From Candidatus Pacearchaeota archaeon (GTDB taxonomy: Archaea > Nanobdellota > Nanobdellia > Pacearchaeales > GW2011-AR1): 25,492 nucleotides of DNA. The stretch is taken from contig JAGVXJ010000068.1 in the NCBI GenBank assembly GCA_018303895.1, positions 1-25,492 of the forward strand, read 5' to 3'. Under the pieces are notes generated by a model. That model was not told where the DNA came from and searched no databases. It worked only from the letters and a program-made list of their open reading frames with translations. The translations under genes and the position numbers were made by a program. Numbering within the stretch: position 1 is the stretch's first letter; each line of letters opens with the position of its first letter. Below are positions 13,475 to 20,836 of the stretch, piece after piece.

Positions 13475-13762
13475 ATGAAAAAAATGAATTTGAAGAGGTT
13501 TGGACTTTTAGGTTTGCTGGCTGGAATGATTTCCTTAAATAGTTGTGCTGGTTCTTGCCAAAATGCTTGCAGTGATATTTCACGGGATGCAATTAGAAGA
13601 GATTATGTTCTAACTTTGTACGGGTGTGACGGCAAAGAAATTGAAAAAAGAGAGCTTAAACATACATTCATCGAAGTCTCTGAGAATGGTTCTGGTATTA
13701 GATATGTCCAAAATGATAAATTAATTATGATAAATGGGACTTATATTCTGGAAGAAAAATAA
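13475..13762 (+). CDS. Small lipoprotein-like exported protein
   Basis: 95 residues. KKMNLKRFGLLGLLAGMISLNSCAG is a basic N-terminus, a hydrophobic stretch and a Cys in lipobox-like context (LNSC, Cys24), suggesting lipid anchoring or signal-peptide export. The remaining 70 residues have further cysteines (CQNAC, YGC) and two or three predicted beta strands. No family recognised. Met at 13475 is chosen because the frame upstream runs inside the preceding gene. It starts 7 bases after that stop, so it is probably cotranscribed. Confidence 0.7.
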   Translation: MKKMNLKRFGLLGLLAGMISLNSCAGSCQNACSDISRDAIRRDYVLTLYGCDGKEIEKRELKHTFIEVSENGSGIRYVQNDKLIMINGTYILEEK

Positions 13763-13770
13763 TTTTTATC

Positions 13771-13816
13771 TCTCCCCATAAAAAATTCTTTCGTAAATTC
13801 TCGTCCATAATTTTTT
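13771..13816 (-). repeat. Copy of the PAP2 gene 3' end
   Basis: Matches 14045-14088, the last codons of the PAP2 gene, at about 42 of 46 positions in the same orientation. It still encodes KLWTRIYERIF. It lies 274 bases from the original, with the hairpin cluster between. Confidence 0.85.
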
Positions 13817-13817
13817 G

Positions 13818-14032
13818 TTCTTCATGGAAAGTTAATCGTTAACTTTCTATAGCGTAGCGAGAAAAATTATTTAGATTTTTCTTCATGGAAAGTTAATCGT
13901 TAACTTTCTATAGCGTAGCGAGAAAAATTATTTAGATTTTTCTTCATGGAAAGTTACTTGTTAACTTTCTATATGTTTTGTTCACAAAATATTTCTGAAC
14001 GAATCTTATTCGTTCTATAGCGTAGCGAGAAA
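13818..14032. repeat. Tandem 61-bp hairpin repeat cluster
   Basis: Two full 61-bp units start at 13818 and 13879, and a third diverging unit at 13940. Each full unit is TTCTTCATG, then a perfect 9-bp hairpin (GAAAGTTAA / TTAACTTTC, loop TCG), then CTATAGCGTAGCGAG and an A/T tail. The third unit keeps the hairpin with a changed loop. A different hairpin follows (ATGTTTTG / CAAAATAT), then another (GAACGAAT / ATTCGTTC, loop CTT), which again runs into CTATAGCGTAGCGAG. There is no coding frame of note. The units are too similar and contiguous to be a CRISPR array. The cluster lies between convergent gene ends. Confidence 0.88.
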
Positions 14033-14037
14033 AAAAA

Positions 14038-14658
14038 TTATTTTTCTCCATAGAAAATTCTTTCGTAAATTCTCGTCCATAATTTTTTTTCTTTTTCCCC
14101 ATACATAACAAATTCTCCAATCAAGTATCCGATTATTGCGCCGAATATTACATCACTTAAGAAATGAACTCCAAAGTATACTCGTGAAAAAGCAATCAGA
14201 CATGCAAAAACAATCCAGACATATTTGAATCTTGGAAATTCTTTACTCAAAATTGGAATTGAACAAAATGCAAGCATTGCTTGAAATGAAGGGAAAGAAT
14301 AATTCCAAATAATAAAATTTTCTTTTATCAATAAAGGTAAAGTTTCAACTATTTCTTGTTGAAATGGCCTTAATCTTTGAACCCCAACCTTTAATAAAAA
14401 ACTTACCATCACTGCGAGCAGAGAAGATACCCACAACGGCAAAACCCATTTTCTTTTGTGTTCTCGCCACATAAACAAGCTCGTTAAAATTAATAAAATA
14501 ATTACTTCTGAACTTACAAAAGTAACTCCCAAAAAAACTTCATCCAGAATATCTCCCCTCAAAAAAGAAACTTTCTCGACGATTTGTGCATCAAAATACA
14601 AACTTATCAGCCCAACTATCACTGCAATTAAAAGAATAATTATTCCTTTTTTTTTCAT
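14038..14658 (-). CDS. PAP2-family membrane phosphatase, altered active site
   Basis: 206 residues with about six membrane helices. Family role: dephosphorylation of lipid phosphates or prenyl diphosphates at the outer membrane face. Motif 1 is K90-x6-R97-P98 (KVGVQRLRPF). Motif 3 is S158-R159-x5-H165-x3-D169 (SRVYFGVHFLSD) with the nucleophilic His. Motif 2, normally PSGH, reads PSFQ (123-126), so the second His is Gln. The protein may have reduced or altered activity, or act as a transferase. The 3' end is duplicated downstream beyond the hairpin cluster. It is divergent from DedA, another membrane-lipid-linked family. Confidence 0.85.
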   Translation of the reverse strand: MKKKGIIILLIAVIVGLISLYFDAQIVEKVSFLRGDILDEVFLGVTFVSSEVIILLILTSLFMWREHKRKWVLPLWVSSLLAVMVSFLLKVGVQRLRPFQQEIVETLPLLIKENFIIWNYSFPSFQAMLAFCSIPILSKEFPRFKYVWIVFACLIAFSRVYFGVHFLSDVIFGAIIGYLIGEFVMYGEKEKKLWTRIYERIFYGEK

Positions 14659-14777
14659 CTCAATAGATTAAATCATAAACCCCTTTTCAAAAAATTAAAT
14701 ATTAAATTCTTTAAATAGGTTTCTCATTTACCCTTTTTAATAAAAAAGCTTTTAATGATGTTTTCCCTGAAGAATAA

Positions 14778-15407
14778 ATGTTCCAGAATATTTTATCTTT
14801 TATTTCTCATCTTGATTCAAATCTTGTTGCTTTAACCGTGAGTTACGGGATCCTGATATATCCATTAGTGTTTCTGATTATATTTGCTGAAACTGGGTTG
14901 GTTTTTGCGCCGTTTCTTCCTGGAGATTCTTTGCTTTTTGCGGCAGGAGCAATTTCAGCGTCGGGAATGTTAAATATTTTTGTGCTTTATTTTCTTCTTT
15001 TACTTGCCGCAATTTTAGGAGATAGTGTAAATTATTCCATAGGAAAATATTTCGGTCAAAAAATTATTTCTAATCAGTGGGTTAATTATAAGTATATTGA
15101 GAAAACAAAAAACTTTTATTCAAAGTATGGAAATAAAACAATTGTTATTTCAAGATTCATGCCTATTGTTAGAACTTTTGCTCCTTTCGTTGCTGGAATT
15201 GCGAAAATGGATTACAAAAAATTTCTATCATATAATATTCTTGGTTCTTTTCTTTGGGTTACTATTTTTCTTTCTCTTGGTTTTTTCTTCGGAAATATTC
15301 CTTTTGTAAAACAACATTTTAGTATAGTTGTCTTCGGAATAGTATTCATTTCAATAATCCCTGCGATAGTTGAATTCATAAGATACAAATTTTCAAACAA
15401 AAATTAA
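14778..15407 (+). CDS. DedA-family membrane protein
   Basis: 209 residues. DedA/SNARE-associated (VTT) family, implicated in lipid-carrier or phospholipid flipping and membrane homeostasis. Visible signatures are FLPGDSLLFAAGAISASG (about 47-64), GDSVNYSIGKYFG, and RFMPIVRTFAPFVAGIAKMD (about 126-145), with the conserved Arg-x-x-Pro-x-x-Arg. There are four to five hydrophobic segments, including two re-entrant ones. It is divergently arranged with the PAP2 phosphatase; both families act on polyprenyl carriers in other organisms, which makes a shared role plausible. It converges with the 15411 gene, with three bases between stops. Confidence 0.9.
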   Translation: MFQNILSFISHLDSNLVALTVSYGILIYPLVFLIIFAETGLVFAPFLPGDSLLFAAGAISASGMLNIFVLYFLLLLAAILGDSVNYSIGKYFGQKIISNQWVNYKYIEKTKNFYSKYGNKTIVISRFMPIVRTFAPFVAGIAKMDYKKFLSYNILGSFLWVTIFLSLGFFFGNIPFVKQHFSIVVFGIVFISIIPAIVEFIRYKFSNKN

Positions 15408-15410
15408 ACT

Positions 15411-16028
15411 TTAATTTTGCTGTTTGATTAAATCATTAGTCTGTTTAACTTTTTGCAAAAGAAATCTTTCAGTTGCAATTAAAATTTCACAGTTGTTAAT
15501 TGTCATTGTATAACAAGTTTTTGAGTTCTGGACAATTTTTGTTTCATTTCCAACATCCATTTCTAAAAAGAGATATCTACCCTTTTCATCGCACGATGCA
15601 TTTTTATCTTGAATTGATTCAATTCCAAGATATCCAAAATTAATTACAATATTTCCAACACCAATACTCCCATCACCATTACATACAAAGTCATTTGTAG
15701 AGTTTATTACCATTACATCTCTCGTTGAAACATTTCCATCAAAGGGAATTTCATAAATATTCTTCGGATCATTTCTGAAATAAATGTTTAAATCCAATGA
15801 TTTTCCATTTTGTATCGTCGGTAAATTAGTTTGATAAAAATTTAATTCTCCAACTTTAACCTTTTCAAATTTCATTCCTTCATATTGAAACTTCCCAATA
15901 TTTTTCACAAACAAAAAAACTAAAAAAGAAACAGCCAAGATTAACAAAATTCCGGCAATTATTTTTACGAATTCTTTTTTATGATTTTTCTTTTCAGCAG
16001 TCTCTTTTTTTTCGTCAACTTTTTCCAT
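15411..16028 (-). CDS. Membrane-anchored protein, paralogue of 16041-16625
   Basis: 205 residues. A Lys/Glu-rich cytoplasmic start (1-20), one membrane helix (22-42) and an extracellular domain. The domain begins KFQYEGMKFEKVKVGELNFY and has cysteines (VCNG, ASCD, KTCYTM, NNCEIL). It ends in a helix LLQKVKQTNDLIKQ. No family recognised. The upstream gene (12-base gap) has the same plan: KIKYQGITFTKDENNFW right after the helix, a Cys-rich middle and a C-terminal LTDEYLFKLFK helix. The pair looks like a tandem duplication with strong divergence and is presumably cotranscribed. Confidence 0.75.
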   Translation of the reverse strand: MEKVDEKKETAEKKNHKKEFVKIIAGILLILAVSFLVFLFVKNIGKFQYEGMKFEKVKVGELNFYQTNLPTIQNGKSLDLNIYFRNDPKNIYEIPFDGNVSTRDVMVINSTNDFVCNGDGSIGVGNIVINFGYLGIESIQDKNASCDEKGRYLFLEMDVGNETKIVQNSKTCYTMTINNCEILIATERFLLQKVKQTNDLIKQQN

Positions 16029-16040
16029 TTTATCCTAAAC

Positions 16041-16625
16041 TTATTGTTTTATTTTGAACAATTTAAACAAATATTCATCGGTAAGCTCAAGCATTTTTTC
16101 TGATTTTCCTCGGATATAAACACAATTTTGTTTTTGTTCCAAGCTTTCATTTTCAGAATATTCTATAATTATAAAATTATTGGTGCAATCTTTTTTTACA
16201 ATTGAAACGTCGCAAGTTTTATCTTCAGGACAAGCCGTTTGAACTCGTTCTACAATTGAATTTGCTCGAGGATCAAGGTTTCTATACAACTCACCTTCGG
16301 CATCCTGATTTTCTGAATAAATATACAATGGTAGAGAGTAATATTTCTCTATTGTGTCTACTTTTGAACTAACATTTTCAGTTTGCATCGGATTATAAAA
16401 AAAGATTAAATTATTTCCCTCTTTTTGTGTTATCCAAAAATTGTTTTCATCTTTAGTAAATGTTATCCCTTGATACTTAATTTTTCCTGACGAGGTATTT
16501 CCAAAAGAATCAATTATAACTCCAAAACTACTTCCTAAAAGAATAAGCCCCAAAACAATCGCCACAATAACCTGTGTTCTTTTTTTCTTTCTCTGAACAT
16601 CCTGTTGATTTTCAATTTTTTTCAT
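16041..16625 (-). CDS. Membrane-anchored protein, paralogue of 15411-16028
   Basis: 194 residues, first gene of a two-gene unit. A basic start (QRKKKRTQ), one membrane helix at about 18-38, then an extracellular domain opening KIKYQGITF. Cysteines occur in TACPEDKTCDVS, KKDCTNN and QNCVYI and may form two disulfides. A TTTTTATAC box about 18-30 bases before the ATG is a likely promoter. Function unknown. The conserved (F/I)xYxG(M/I)xF opening and the CxxI-type end tie it to its neighbour. Confidence 0.75.
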   Translation of the reverse strand: MKKIENQQDVQRKKKRTQVIVAIVLGLILLGSSFGVIIDSFGNTSSGKIKYQGITFTKDENNFWITQKEGNNLIFFYNPMQTENVSSKVDTIEKYYSLPLYIYSENQDAEGELYRNLDPRANSIVERVQTACPEDKTCDVSIVKKDCTNNFIIIEYSENESLEQKQNCVYIRGKSEKMLELTDEYLFKLFKIKQ

Positions 16626-16860
16626 ATTAATCTTTATTCAAATTAGTATAAAAACCTTATGAAAACAACTAAATATTTTTTAAAGATTTTCAAATCTCTC
16701 GACGACAAATAAAAAATTTAACCCATTCTGCAACTATCGAGTTTACTCGACGTTTATAGTTTTTCTTTTACAATATATTTTCTTTCGTTTCATCAGAAAC
16801 GACGACAAGGATTTATTCTTGCCATTTTTCTAAAAAAAGAAACCCAGCTAACACCAGGTA
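16626..16860. other. Intergenic between the S-layer end and the paralogue pair
   Basis: No gene seen. It contains two small perfect hairpins: CGAGT/ACTCG near 16738-16750 and TCGTTTC/GAAACGA with a 4-base loop near 16790-16805. They may be 3' processing or termination structures for the S-layer mRNA. Confidence 0.4.
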
Positions 16861-16897
16861 GAATAAAAAAAAGAAAAAAATAAAAAAGAAAAATTAA
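16861..16897 (-). terminator. Oligo-T terminator of the S-layer gene
   Basis: Within 15-50 bases after the S-layer stop the minus strand carries four or five T runs of 5-8 bases separated by single bases. This is the T-rich signal at which archaeal RNA polymerase stops. Confidence 0.6.
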
Positions 16898-16910
16898 ACT
16901 GAGTTTGTTC

Positions 16911-19325
16911 TTAAGCCGAAGCTACTTCAACACTTCCACCAGCCGAAACAGTACCTGTGTACTTCTTGCCAGCAGCAGTATCGTAGTTTGCAGGGTTAGC
17001 TAATAAATTAGCAGCAGCAGCTGAAGTGTCAGCAGCATCGTAACCAGCAACAACAATTGCAACATTTCCTGCTGAGAATTTGTCAGCATAGCTTGCAATC
17101 ATAAATTGTCCAGGTCCAACACTAGTACTATCTGCGAATTCTGTTTCACAGTAAGCACCGCCTAAAACTTTAGCAGTAGCAGCATTAATACAGCTTCCTC
17201 CAACTAAAACAACATTTCTTCCACTCCATGATGACTCTTCACTATCTTTGAAAAGCATATTACCTGTCTGACCTAAAGTTGTTTCAGGTGCGGTCAAGTA
17301 AGCAGTGAAATAAGATTCATCACCGTAGTATACAAATTCAGCTGATCTCTGTGAGCTTGATGTTCCCTTTCTCCAGAATTCGATTGGAACATTTCCTGAT
17401 GCAGTTGCAACAGCAACTCCTACCAAGTCATCATCGTTAGTTGGGTCAGAGAATATCTGACTTGCAGCTAATGAAGTAACACCCGATACTTCGATGTCGC
17501 TATCTGTTTGAACTGTTACATTCGCCTTAGCACTTGCACCTATACCAATGTTCCCATCCTTGTCTTCTCCCTTAACAACTAAAGAGAATCTACTTGCATT
17601 GTTTCCAACGACTCCCCCAGCACGATTTGTTGCAGTGAAGTTTATGGACCCATCAAGAGTTGAGTTTTCCGTACCTGTAAAAGGCATGGCAATCTCCAAT
17701 CCTTCTTTAGTGTAAAGTCTGTTGAAAGATGAACCTGCATTACCTGATAAGTTTACGTATTTAGTTGTACTTCCTTCAGTTCTTATTTGATTAAGAGTTA
17801 AAGTAAGACTTCCAATATCACAAGTAGCACTTCCAGAACTATCTGATCTATCCTTACATGCATCTTCAAAACCACTTTCAGTTAATTTCTGAACTGTAGT
17901 GTAGTTGATTCCATCAGTTTTTGAGAAACTGGTGAATCTTAATACATAAGACTCATGGTCTTTTGTACTATTCCAAGATGCAACCATCCAATCATGCAAT
18001 GAATCATTCCAAATCTGTCCCGCAGCTAATGTTTCATTTGTAGTGAAAACTAACTTTGTAGCAGATTCACCAATTCCAGCCAAGTCTTGTGAACTTGCGT
18101 ACAAAATTGGGATAGTGATTTCTCCATCTTTAAGGGTAGCAGTAAGTTCCATCTTAGTACTTCCCGAATTCTTTAATTTAACTACTTCCATAGTTGGTTT
18201 TTTGAATTCGTCCATAGTGAACTTAACAGCTTTAAATCCAGGCATTTCTAAATCAGAGTCGGCAGTTATAAAAGCTTCGTCATCAGTTTTCCATTCCAAG
18301 ATTATCTTTGTAATGGTTTCTTTTGAACCACTCATTGCTCCTCTTGTAACCCAACCAGTTAATTCTTCGACGCTATCGTCGTTCAATTTAACTTTTTGAG
18401 CGTTTTGTAATTCCAGTTTCCCAGAACCAACACTGAATTCGACTTTTCCAACTGTTCCAGCAACATCTCTTGCAAGGATATCCTTAATTCCGATGTATGT
18501 TCCATCATCTAATTTATAAGTTCCTCCTTCAGCAAGTGAATTTGTTATTTGCTCGTTAACCTTAAGTTTAACTTCTGTTGTACTAACATATTCTATTGAA
18601 ACGTCATAACTCTTCCCACCAACAGTCATAGTTTTTGTTTCACCTTCTGAAACAATAGCACTATCTGCTGAGTCTAAAAGAGTAAACTTAACGTTTGTTC
18701 CATTATCTGCATCGAGAACAAAATAGTTCTTTCCTAAAATGTTGAAGTTAGTTGTTTCAAAGTCAACTAAATCTCCCCCACTTACATCAGATTCTGGACT
18801 ATCAATAAAACTCAGAGTGTAGTTCAAAACTACATGATCTGAAGATAAATTAATACCATAAGTCAAAGCTTCATCCTTATAATCACTATCAGAGAAAAAC
18901 ATTGTTTCCAATGCACCTCCAAGAGTTAATTTTTGCTCGAAATCATATTCAGTGTTTTCATCATTTGAATACAATCCGTCAGCAAGAAGGACACCAAGGT
19001 CTTCGTCGTCAACCGTTGATCCGAATACAGTAGCAAAATCATCCAACAAGTTAATCTTGTCGCTTGCTTTTTCAAGCTTTACAAAATCTCCACCAGTTGG
19101 TGTTCCCCCTTCAGATTTAACTTGTTTCTTAAGGTACTCGTTTATATTTGATGCAGCAACTTGATCAGTTGAAGCAGCACTAGCACCATAAACAACAGCT
19201 GAAGCAGACGCACTTCCATCAGAGAACGGAGCCGGGAATGCAGCAGCAGCCGCAAAGCCAACACCTGAAGCCATCATCAACGCGCTCGTTAAAGCAGCTG
19301 ATATCTTCTTAAAATTGAATTTCAT
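16911..19325 (-). CDS. S-layer protein
   Basis: Main cell-surface lattice protein by family resemblance. 804 residues. The signal peptide is about 1-26 (MKFNFKKISAALTSALMM and onward, ending in an Ala run). The N-terminal S-layer domain opens AAFPAPFSDGSASASAVVYG (27-46), like the YPAPFV...VVG opening of methanococcal S-layer proteins, and includes ASTDQVAASNINEYL. A long beta-rich middle follows. A C-terminal S-layer domain ends with GPGQFMIASYADKFSAGNVA and VAGYDAADTSAAAANLLANP. There is no C-terminal membrane anchor. It has a strong Shine-Dalgarno sequence, a long structured leader and an oligo-T terminator, all fitting a highly expressed single-gene transcript. Confidence 0.92.
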   Translation of the reverse strand: MKFNFKKISAALTSALMMASGVGFAAAAAFPAPFSDGSASASAVVYGASAASTDQVAASNINEYLKKQVKSEGGTPTGGDFVKLEKASDKINLLDDFATVFGSTVDDEDLGVLLADGLYSNDENTEYDFEQKLTLGGALETMFFSDSDYKDEALTYGINLSSDHVVLNYTLSFIDSPESDVSGGDLVDFETTNFNILGKNYFVLDADNGTNVKFTLLDSADSAIVSEGETKTMTVGGKSYDVSIEYVSTTEVKLKVNEQITNSLAEGGTYKLDDGTYIGIKDILARDVAGTVGKVEFSVGSGKLELQNAQKVKLNDDSVEELTGWVTRGAMSGSKETITKIILEWKTDDEAFITADSDLEMPGFKAVKFTMDEFKKPTMEVVKLKNSGSTKMELTATLKDGEITIPILYASSQDLAGIGESATKLVFTTNETLAAGQIWNDSLHDWMVASWNSTKDHESYVLRFTSFSKTDGINYTTVQKLTESGFEDACKDRSDSSGSATCDIGSLTLTLNQIRTEGSTTKYVNLSGNAGSSFNRLYTKEGLEIAMPFTGTENSTLDGSINFTATNRAGGVVGNNASRFSLVVKGEDKDGNIGIGASAKANVTVQTDSDIEVSGVTSLAASQIFSDPTNDDDLVGVAVATASGNVPIEFWRKGTSSSQRSAEFVYYGDESYFTAYLTAPETTLGQTGNMLFKDSEESSWSGRNVVLVGGSCINAATAKVLGGAYCETEFADSTSVGPGQFMIASYADKFSAGNVAIVVAGYDAADTSAAAANLLANPANYDTAAGKKYTGTVSAGGSVEVASA

Positions 19326-19600
19326 TATTTTTTATTTTCCCTCCTTTTTACCTCTATGGAGTATGTTGCCTATGGCAACCTATCTCATTCAAAAGCCATA
19401 GGGAAAACTTTCTTATCTGAGATGAGCATAACTTACACACGGACAATCAATCTGTGTGACCTGAATCCCCTAAATCTCACTTCCGGAAATCCAGGATTTA
19501 ACCCCATGTAAGTCCTTTCGAACTTATTATGGAAAACCTATCTTTCTTTAAAAAGTTTCGCCCTAATTTTTTGTCATTGCAACCCAAACACGCCTTTTTT
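19326..19600 (-). promoter_or_regulatory. Long structured 5' leader of the S-layer mRNA
   Basis: The TATA box at 19609-19618 puts the 5' end near 19585, so the leader is about 260 bases, far longer than others in the window. It ends in GGAGGG (19339-19344), 13 bases before ATG. Inverted repeats are GTTGCC/GGCAAC (19365-19379), CCTATGGC/GCCATAGG (19369-19376 with 19395-19402), and an ATCTCA at both 19382-19387 and 19474-19479 that can each pair with TGAGAT at 19418-19423. There is also a CACAC/GTGTG hairpin near 19436-19458. Several are mutually exclusive. No known riboswitch class is recognised. Confidence 0.6.
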
Positions 19601-19608
19601 CAAGGTTT

Positions 19609-19618
19609 TATTTATAAG
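19609..19618 (-). promoter_or_regulatory. TATA box of the S-layer gene
   Basis: CTTATAAATA on the minus strand, the only strong TATA-like match between the pilin-like operon end and the S-layer start. Confidence 0.6.
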
Positions 19619-19705
19619 CTTTGCTTTGTCACTTACTTACACAACAGATTTTTGGGTCTTGAAAGTAGAAAAAAATAAGTCCAAATAATTTACAAATAAA
19701 TAAAA

Positions 19706-20311
19706 TTAATAATAATTCTTAAGATAAATTTGGTAGTTTTTTCCTTTTATGAATTCACTCCAACCAACTCTGGATGTCTTGGTTTGGCTTCCTTCCGAAA
19801 TACTCGTCACTGTTTCTTTTTGTTCACCATCAATCTTATAAATATTAAGTGAGAAACTTTTAACATAGCTTTCTTTTCCAGGATTAAAACTTTGATTTAT
19901 TGCGCCACGAAATATAGTCTCCATTCTTTTACATATGTCTTCATTTGTATTTTCACACTTTTGTTTAGTCACACATTGCGGAACCATGTCTTTCAAAGTT
20001 AAAATTTTTCCATTCATGCTACAGTTTGTGGTAATTTGTAAAGCAGATTCTAAAAAACTATCAAGTTGATAATCTTTTTCTTCAATTCCTTTTTTTCCAG
20101 TCAAAACAAAACCCAAAACAATCAAAAGTATAACCATAACTAAAATCATGATTAATACAAATCCCACCATTTCCTCCTGTCCAGATTTTCTGGATAGGCT
20201 TGAAAGATTTCTTTTAGAAATCTTTTCCTCTTGAGCTTTTTTCTTTTGAAAAAAGTCAACGTGATGATTTGTCCACAAATCTTTCTCCTGTCCAGATTTT
20301 TTTATTTTCAT
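19706..20311 (-). CDS. Pilin-like protein (class III signal segment)
   Basis: 201 residues, last of four consecutive pilin-like genes. A 44-residue basic leader ends in RKSG, followed by QEEMVGFVLIMILVMVILLI. A Gly (44) before a Gln/Glu-bearing hydrophobic helix is the shape of an archaeal prepilin site cut by PibD/EppA-type peptidase. The rest is a mixed extracellular domain with Cys residues (NCSMNG, PQCVTKQKCENTNEDICKRM) that could form disulfides. The leader contains a second copy of KSGQE (residues 5-9 and 42-46), repeated in the DNA. It starts directly at the end of the upstream gene (20312). Confidence 0.72.
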   Translation of the reverse strand: MKIKKSGQEKDLWTNHHVDFFQKKKAQEEKISKRNLSSLSRKSGQEEMVGFVLIMILVMVILLIVLGFVLTGKKGIEEKDYQLDSFLESALQITTNCSMNGKILTLKDMVPQCVTKQKCENTNEDICKRMETIFRGAINQSFNPGKESYVKSFSLNIYKIDGEQKETVTSISEGSQTKTSRVGWSEFIKGKNYQIYLKNYY

Positions 20312-20836
20312 TTAAAATTGATTTTCATAACTGACAATTATTCTCCCCAGTTCACATTTATCATAAATTATTCCGTTTTCATTTTCTTTTTTGCAAACAG
20401 AAACAAAGTTCGAATAAGTTCCTGAAATATTTTTTCCTAAAAGATTAATTACATTACAATCTGGATAATTTGCAAATGTGCATTCTTTCTCTTTTTCTTT
20501 CGGATAAATCGTTTTCACAACGACGTTTGTGTTACTTCCCCAAAAATCTTCATACTTTTTAATATTATTTTTCAGTGCAATAATTTTGTCTGCATCAACA
20601 CAATTTGTTTTTCCACTACCCAAAGCCATACCACAAGAAAATTCTGGTGAGTTCGCAATCTTTGTTGCAAGAAGCATTGCGTTTTGTTCTCTCAAAGTAT
20701 TCGCCTGATTTTTTATATCTGAAAATTTGTAAACTAAAACAAACATTCCAACTAAAACAAAAAATAAAGTTACGGCTATTAACATAAATGCCATCTGTTG
20801 GATTTTAAGTTGTCCAAATTTATTTCTTATTACCAT
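20312..20836 (-). CDS. Pilin-like protein (class III signal segment)
   Basis: 174 residues. Short leader MVIRNKFG, then QLKIQQMAFMLIAVTLFFVL (9-28), a prepilin-like G/Q junction and a hydrophobic helix continuing into an amphipathic stem (KNQANTLREQNAMLLATKIA). An extracellular domain follows with cysteines (FSCGM, TNCVD, KECTFANYPDCNV, SVCKK, DKCELG). It overlaps the upstream gene by 7 bases, so it is translationally coupled. It is probably a minor pilin or pseudopilin. The family was not identified. Confidence 0.72.
   Translation of the reverse strand: MVIRNKFGQLKIQQMAFMLIAVTLFFVLVGMFVLVYKFSDIKNQANTLREQNAMLLATKIANSPEFSCGMALGSGKTNCVDADKIIALKNNIKKYEDFWGSNTNVVVKTIYPKEKEKECTFANYPDCNVINLLGKNISGTYSNFVSVCKKENENGIIYDKCELGRIIVSYENQF

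Noticed and set aside
13771..14088. Possible CRISPR array from regularly spaced repeats
   Set aside because: Units are contiguous 61-bp copies with no unique spacers, only three periods are present, and there are no cas genes.
16780..16815. Box C/D sRNA suggested by TGATGA on the minus strand
   Set aside because: The match lies inside the loop of a hairpin and no properly spaced D, C' and D' boxes accompany it.
19326..19600. Known riboswitch class in the S-layer leader
   Set aside because: No recognised aptamer core or conserved riboswitch motif could be matched by eye.
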